Source: a virus
DNA length: 24,484 nucleotides
Reading direction: 5' to 3' (one strand)
Virus record (IMG/VR): IMGVR_UViG_3300035661_000323
Location: 1 to 24,484 of that record
Below are positions 20,604-24,484 of this stretch, in pieces. The notes under the pieces are model-generated. The model saw nothing but the letters and a program-made list of their open reading frames with translations, was not told where the DNA came from and did no database searches. The number at the start of each line of letters is the position of its first letter. The first letter of the stretch is position 1. The position numbers and the translations under genes were made by a program.

Positions 20604-21734
20604 ATGCCATTCTCTCGCCCCTCCCTGAGCACGCTGCGGACGCAAGTCAAGCAGCAGATCGCCGCGGCCGTCCCCGGCAGCGACCCGTTGCTCAAGTTCT
20701 CCAACCTCGGCGTGCTCGGCGACGTGCAAGCGGGCTTGGCGCACTTGCACTATGGATACCTCGACTGGATCGCCCAGCAGTCCAACCCGAGCACCGCCAC
20801 CGACGAATACCTCGAAGCGTGGGGCGCCCTGAAGGGCGTTTACCGCAACCCGCCCACGCGCGCCACCGGCACGATCACGTTCAGTGGCACGAACGGCACG
20901 GTGCTGCCCAGCGGTACGCCGGTGGCGCGCGGCGACGGCAAGACGTTCACCACCACCGGCAGCGGCACGGTGTCCGCAGGCGTGGTCACGGTGGCCGCCC
21001 AAGCCGATGCCGACATCACCGGGCTCACCGGCGCGTGGGGCAACTGCGACGTCGGTACGTCGTTCTCCTTGGGTGTGCCGGTCGCCGGCATCGGGGCGGC
21101 TGGCACGGCTGCAACGGCGTTCACGGGAGGCACCGACATTCAGGATGACGACTCGCTGCGGTCCGAGATCCTTCTCGCGTATCAGTCGGTGCCGCAGGGC
21201 GGCTCGGCGGCGGACTACGTGCGCTGGGCCCGGGCCGTCGCAGGCGTCACGCGCGCCTGGTGCGTACCGCACGGCGACGGCGGCGGTACAGTGTCGGTGT
21301 ACTTCATGATGGACGTCGCGCAAGCCGTGCACGGTGGGTTTCCGCAGGGCACGGATGGCCGCGCTACCGCTGAGACGCGGGGCACTGTCGCCACCGGCGA
21401 TCAACTGGCCGTCGCCAATGCGATATACCCCGTGCAGCCGGTGACGGCGCTGGTGCGGGGCCGCGCGCCGACGCCCAACACCGTCGCGTTCGTGATCAAC
21501 GGCCTGACGTTGGCCAGCCCGGCGACCAAGACGGCAGTCGAAGCCGCCATTGACCAGGTGCTGCTGGACTTCGGGTCGGTGGGAAGTTCCAGCACCACCG
21601 TACCGATCAGCTACATCCAAGCCGCCGTGGCCGCCGTGCCGAACACGTCAGGCTTCGTGATCACGTCCCCCGCCGGCAACATCGTGAGCCCCGCAGGCTC
21701 GCTGCCGGTCCGCGGCGCAACCACGTACCCCTGA
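20604..21734 (+). CDS. Baseplate protein J-like, Mu gp47-like (376 aa)
   Basis: Wedge protein of the baseplate. The start is set at ATG 20604, one base after the gp46 stop, rather than at the open frame from 20535, which would overlap gp46 by almost 70 bases. Family signs: FSRPSLSTLRTQVKQQIAAAVPGSDPLLKFSNLGVLGDVQAGLAHLHYGYLDWIAQQSNPSTATDEYLEAWGALKGV, followed by ATGTITFSGTNGTVLPSGTPVARGDGKTFTTTGSG, ALPGT-like turn regions, then SLRSEILLAYQSVPQGGSAADYVRWARAVAGVTRAWCVP. This is the usual order for baseplate J-type proteins. Complete length, without damage. Confidence 0.92.
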   Translation: MPFSRPSLSTLRTQVKQQIAAAVPGSDPLLKFSNLGVLGDVQAGLAHLHYGYLDWIAQQSNPSTATDEYLEAWGALKGVYRNPPTRATGTITFSGTNGTVLPSGTPVARGDGKTFTTTGSGTVSAGVVTVAAQADADITGLTGAWGNCDVGTSFSLGVPVAGIGAAGTAATAFTGGTDIQDDDSLRSEILLAYQSVPQGGSAADYVRWARAVAGVTRAWCVPHGDGGGTVSVYFMMDVAQAVHGGFPQGTDGRATAETRGTVATGDQLAVANAIYPVQPVTALVRGRAPTPNTVAFVINGLTLASPATKTAVEAAIDQVLLDFGSVGSSSTTVPISYIQAAVAAVPNTSGFVITSPAGNIVSPAGSLPVRGATTYP

Positions 21735-21735
21735 C

Positions 21736-22332
21736 ATGCGGGCGCCCCTCTACACCACCGCGGACTACGTCACGCGGCTGCAGGCGCTTCTGCCGCGCGG
21801 GCGCGCGTGGCCCCGTGACGCCACGTCCATGCAAGGCAAGGTGCTCGCCGGCTTGGCCGAGTCGACGGCAGCCAGCAACGCCGCCGCGAACCAACTGCTG
21901 GTCGATGCGTTCCCCGCCACCACGGTCGCGTTCCTCGCCGAATGGGAGGCTGCGCTCGGGTTGCCCGGCCCGTACGGCACGCTGCCCGGTTCGACGGCGG
22001 GCAGGCAGGCCGCCATCGTCACGGCGCTGACGAACACCGGCGGCCAGTCCAAGGCGTATTTCATCGCGCTGGCCGCGGCGCTGGGCTTCACGATCACGAT
22101 CACTGAGTTCGTGCCGTACAGCGTCAGCCGACCTGTGAACACCCCGATCGCCAGCGACCAGTGGGCGCACGCCTGGCAGGTCAACGCCTCGATCTCGATT
22201 GGCGTCAGCTACACGCCCCCGCCTGGCCAAGACGTGGTGCAGGCCACGCCTGGGTTCGGCAACCCGCTGCTTGAGGCACTGCTGTCCGCCTACAAGCCCG
22301 CTCACACCATCTGCATCACTTCGTACACCTGA
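21736..22332 (+). CDS. Tail protein, Mu gp48-like, DUF2313 (198 aa)
   Basis: ATG at 21736, one base after the gp47 stop. The N-terminus, YTTADYVTRLQALLPRGRAW, is the hallmark of the DUF2313 (YmfQ/Mu gp48) family, followed by LAGLAESTAASNAAANQLLVDAFPATTVAFLAEWEAALGLPGP, and a C-terminal part of strands and loops including ITITEFVPYSV and AWQVNAS. Mu gp48 has nearly the same length. It links baseplate and fibres and lies directly before the fibre genes, as here. Confidence 0.92.
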   Translation: MRAPLYTTADYVTRLQALLPRGRAWPRDATSMQGKVLAGLAESTAASNAAANQLLVDAFPATTVAFLAEWEAALGLPGPYGTLPGSTAGRQAAIVTALTNTGGQSKAYFIALAAALGFTITITEFVPYSVSRPVNTPIASDQWAHAWQVNASISIGVSYTPPPGQDVVQATPGFGNPLLEALLSAYKPAHTICITSYT

Positions 22333-22345
22333 CACAAGGAACCAC

Positions 22346-22894
22346 ATGGACAACCGATCATGGGCATCTGGCGGGAACGGCTCGCCTCCGTCCGCTCCGG
22401 GCTCTCCTTCTTCCGGGTACCCGACCGATGGCGTGCCGGGCGTTACTCCCCCCACGAATCCCGGTGCGTACTGGTTCCACCAGATCGGCGAGGAACTGCG
22501 CGCGGTGCTGTCTGCGGGCGGGGTTACGCCGGCCGCAGGCACGCTGAATCAACTGCTGGCCGCAATGCGAGCGCTGTTCGGCACCGTGCTGACCTCGGGC
22601 AGCGTCCCCTACGGGATCAAGCTCGGATCGGTCTACGTTCAATGGGGGGCGTACACGTCCGACATCACCCCAGAAGGCGCCGGGCCGTCGATCTCATTCG
22701 ACACGGCTTTCCCGACGGCATGCCAATCCGTGATCTTGACTCCAAGGAACACCGGGTCGGACTTGGCCAGTGACTCGTGGATTGAAGTCACCGGGCAGAC
22801 GACCAGCGGCTTCACGACGCAAAACCAATGGGGCGGCGGCGGCGCGGGTACGAGAACCGTGCACGGGTTCAACTGGGTCGCATTCGGCTACTGA
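22346..22894 (+). CDS. Short tail fibre protein with gp53-like tip (182 aa)
   Basis: The start is set at ATG 22346 (AAGGAA upstream), not at the open frame from 22199, which lies inside the previous gene. Residues 1-30 are Gly/Ser/Pro-rich; residues about 20-80 contain the adaptor YWFHQIGEELRAVLSAGGVTPAAGTLNQLLAAM, also found in the next gene. The C-terminal part (VPYGIKLGSVYVQWGAY, ITPEGAGPSISFDTAFPTAC, SWIEVTGQTTSGFTTQN) followed by QWGGGGAGTRTVHGFNWVAFGY resembles the tip domain of gp53-like tail fibres. The G-F-T-x-x-N and F-N-W-x-A-F-G-Y ending is typical. It is a host-binding protein; receptor unknown. Confidence 0.8.
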   Translation: MDNRSWASGGNGSPPSAPGSPSSGYPTDGVPGVTPPTNPGAYWFHQIGEELRAVLSAGGVTPAAGTLNQLLAAMRALFGTVLTSGSVPYGIKLGSVYVQWGAYTSDITPEGAGPSISFDTAFPTACQSVILTPRNTGSDLASDSWIEVTGQTTSGFTTQNQWGGGGAGTRTVHGFNWVAFGY

Positions 22895-22902
22895 GGAGAA
22901 AC

Positions 22903-24484
22903 ATGGACCGCATCTATCAATCCGGCGCGTCTGGTACCGCCCCTACCCGTCCTTCGTCGCCTTCGACGGGGTACCCCCAAGCGGTGGGCAACGGCGGCCC
23001 CGTGACCGTGCCCGGGCCGTACTGGTACCACATGGTCACGGAGGAGATCCGCAACGCCATTGCAGGCGCCGGGATCACGCCCGATTCGGCGGACTTGAAT
23101 CAACTGCATGACGCGCTGGCCGCGGTTCTCACAAACGCAACTCGGTTCACCCAGCCAGGCCCCAACGGTTCCGAGACCACGGTGCAGGCAGCGTTGGGCG
23201 AGCGAGTCAGCCTGGCCCGTAACCTCTCGCTTGTCGAGATCATGAGTGTGGAAGCCGGGCTCGGCGCGCTCGACCTGACCGAGAAACTGCAAGAAACGAT
23301 TCAGTACGCCAAGGACATCGGCGGCCGAGTGATTGAAGCGTTCCCGGGCGTCTTCAAGTGCAACATCGAATTGTTCAAGGGCGTGATCCTTCAGGGCAGC
23401 GGGCGCGGTCAAGAGGTCAACTTCGGCGGCCCGATCCCCCAGACGTCGAACTACGCGTTCGCTGGGGGCGGCTCGACCTTCATCCCTGCGGACCGTGCGC
23501 TGCCGACGATCAAGACGTCCGGCTCGGGCGGCGCCGATGGCTGGCCGGTGTTCTGCCTGCGTGATCTGAAACTGAGCGACGTCGGCGGCGCGGTCGTCAA
23601 CACCACGATCGGCCTGCTGGCCGAGTTGTCGAGCAACTTTGAGTTGCACAACGTCGAGATCCGCAACATGGGCACCGGGCTGAAGATCGGCTCGCCAGGC
23701 AAAACCAGTTGGAGTTGGTCGCTGTCCACAGTGACCATTGCGGACTGCAAGCGCGGCATTGACGCGTCGGCAGCCACGCAGAACGCGGCGCCCCAGGTTA
23801 TGTATAACGTGGACGTCCGCCGTTGCACTGAGTACGGCGCGAAGTTCGACCAGTTCTGCTGCTTGGGTTGGTACGGCGGTACCATCGCCGACAACTTGAT
23901 CGGGGCCATCGTTCTGGGGGACACCAACGGTCAGGGCGTTGTGGCGTTCCACGACCTGCAGTGGGAGACCAACCTCCAAGCCGGCCTGGTCGTGGGTGGT
24001 TCGGGGCGGTTCCCCGGCGGCCCGGTGGTGGTCTGCGGCGGTCAATTCGCCGACTACCGAGGCACTGCCGGTGACGGCTCGGCGTGGCCGTCGGTGTACG
24101 CAGGCAGTGTGGCGATCGACTACAACGTCAACGAACCTACCTCGCGCTTGGTGCTGCGGGGGGTGTCGTTCGTCACCGTCGAAACCTGCATCCAGTACGC
24201 AGGCAACGGCATCGTCACGCGCGACGCCTGCCGCCTGTACCAGTGCACGCGGTGGGGTCAGGTGTTCCAGGCCGGCAGTCTTACCGACCAGATGGAAGAC
24301 GAATACAGCGCGGTCAAGAAGGACGGCTACGTCGGGTTCGGGTTTGGCCGCTTCCGGTACAGCACCAACGACTTCACGACTTACGGCAATAACTTCTACC
24401 TGATGCCGGCCAACCTGAACGGGGCCAACGTCGCCGGCCTGCTGCCGAACGGGACCGGGACATTTTCACAGTGGGGGCTGCACG
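22903..24484 (+). CDS. Beta-helix tailspike protein, 3' end missing (527+ aa)
   Basis: ATG at 22903 (GGAG upstream) opens a frame without stop to the right edge, so at least 527 residues are encoded and the end lies outside. Residues about 15-70 contain the adaptor PGPYWYHMVTEEIRNAIAGAG and LNQLHDALAAVL, like the previous gene. A helical linker follows at about 85-140 (ALGERVSLARNLSLVEIMSVEAG), then a right-handed beta-helix of pectate-lyase type: ELFKGVILQGSGRGQEVNFGGP, FCLRDLKLSDVGGAVVNTTIG, FELHNVEIRNMGTGLKIG, WSLSTVTIADCKRGIDAS, LVLRGVSFVTVETCIQYAGNG and DACRLYQCTRWGQVF. Such spikes usually bind or cleave surface polysaccharide. Catalytic residues cannot be identified by eye. Confidence 0.82.
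   Translation, partial: MDRIYQSGASGTAPTRPSSPSTGYPQAVGNGGPVTVPGPYWYHMVTEEIRNAIAGAGITPDSADLNQLHDALAAVLTNATRFTQPGPNGSETTVQAALGERVSLARNLSLVEIMSVEAGLGALDLTEKLQETIQYAKDIGGRVIEAFPGVFKCNIELFKGVILQGSGRGQEVNFGGPIPQTSNYAFAGGGSTFIPADRALPTIKTSGSGGADGWPVFCLRDLKLSDVGGAVVNTTIGLLAELSSNFELHNVEIRNMGTGLKIGSPGKTSWSWSLSTVTIADCKRGIDASAATQNAAPQVMYNVDVRRCTEYGAKFDQFCCLGWYGGTIADNLIGAIVLGDTNGQGVVAFHDLQWETNLQAGLVVGGSGRFPGGPVVVCGGQFADYRGTAGDGSAWPSVYAGSVAIDYNVNEPTSRLVLRGVSFVTVETCIQYAGNGIVTRDACRLYQCTRWGQVFQAGSLTDQMEDEYSAVKKDGYVGFGFGRFRYSTNDFTTYGNNFYLMPANLNGANVAGLLPNGTGTFSQWGLH

Noticed and set aside
22888-24045. Minus-strand open frame of 385 codons
   Set aside because: It is opposite the beta-helix spike gene, which has clear strand repeats on the plus strand.
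22346-24484. Diversity-generating retroelement target at the fibre genes
   Set aside because: No reverse transcriptase, no template repeat and no adenine-biased variable region are seen in the window.
1-24484. Promoters, tRNA genes, attachment sites and origins
   Set aside because: I looked for gaps that could hold them; genes are nearly continuous and no convincing -35/-10 pair, tRNA cloverleaf or attachment-type repeat was found.

Overview
The window is a continuous late (structural) operon of a tailed dsDNA phage or prophage. Every supported gene is on the + strand, genes are closely packed or overlap by a few bases, and no integrase, repressor, terminase, lysis gene or tRNA is visible. 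High GC, frequent GTG starts and C/G-rich third positions suggest a high-GC proteobacterial host, possibly a betaproteobacterium of the Burkholderiales. That host call is inference only.

Layout. (1) Positions 1-6967 hold an accessory virion/adsorption cassette: a gene cut by the left edge, four small proteins, a 719-aa protein with a Pro/Ala/Glu rod and a probable beta-propeller, a 136-aa virion-type protein, a secreted-type SGNH (GDSL) hydrolase, and two glycine-rich or Ig-like proteins. Three consecutive products share an 18-residue glycine-rich repeat. (2) Positions 6968-12833 are a lambda-type head module: gpW connector, portal, S49 head protease, separate scaffold, gpD-like decoration protein carrying two inserted domains, gpE-like capsid and a gpFII-like head-tail joining protein. 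A perfect 10-bp hairpin sits just before the capsid gene. (3) Positions 12830-22332 are the tail, and from 13536 on it is a Mu-type contractile tail: DUF2635, sheath, tube, tail assembly chaperone with a likely -1 frameshift, tape measure, gpN, gpP, gp45 spike, gp46, gp47 and gp48. (4) Positions 22346-24484 are two host-contact proteins with a shared N-terminal adaptor: a small fibre tip protein and a beta-helix tailspike that runs off the right edge.

How it works together. Lambda-type head proteins build and close the capsid, a Mu-type contractile tail attaches to it, and the fibre, spike and hydrolase proteins probably bind and process the host surface. The most notable points are: the gpW connector is in frame with, and nested at the end of, an Ig-domain ORF, with its own strong ribosome binding site; a T TTT TTC slippery site continues into a P2 GpE-like reading frame just before the tape measure gene; the sheath gene has an apparent internal deletion plus frameshift, so the phage may be defective; the tape measure is unusually short; and the adsorption-type cassette sits upstream of gpW. 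The overall plan is a familiar kind of mosaic phage, and I see no clear non-phage system in the window.
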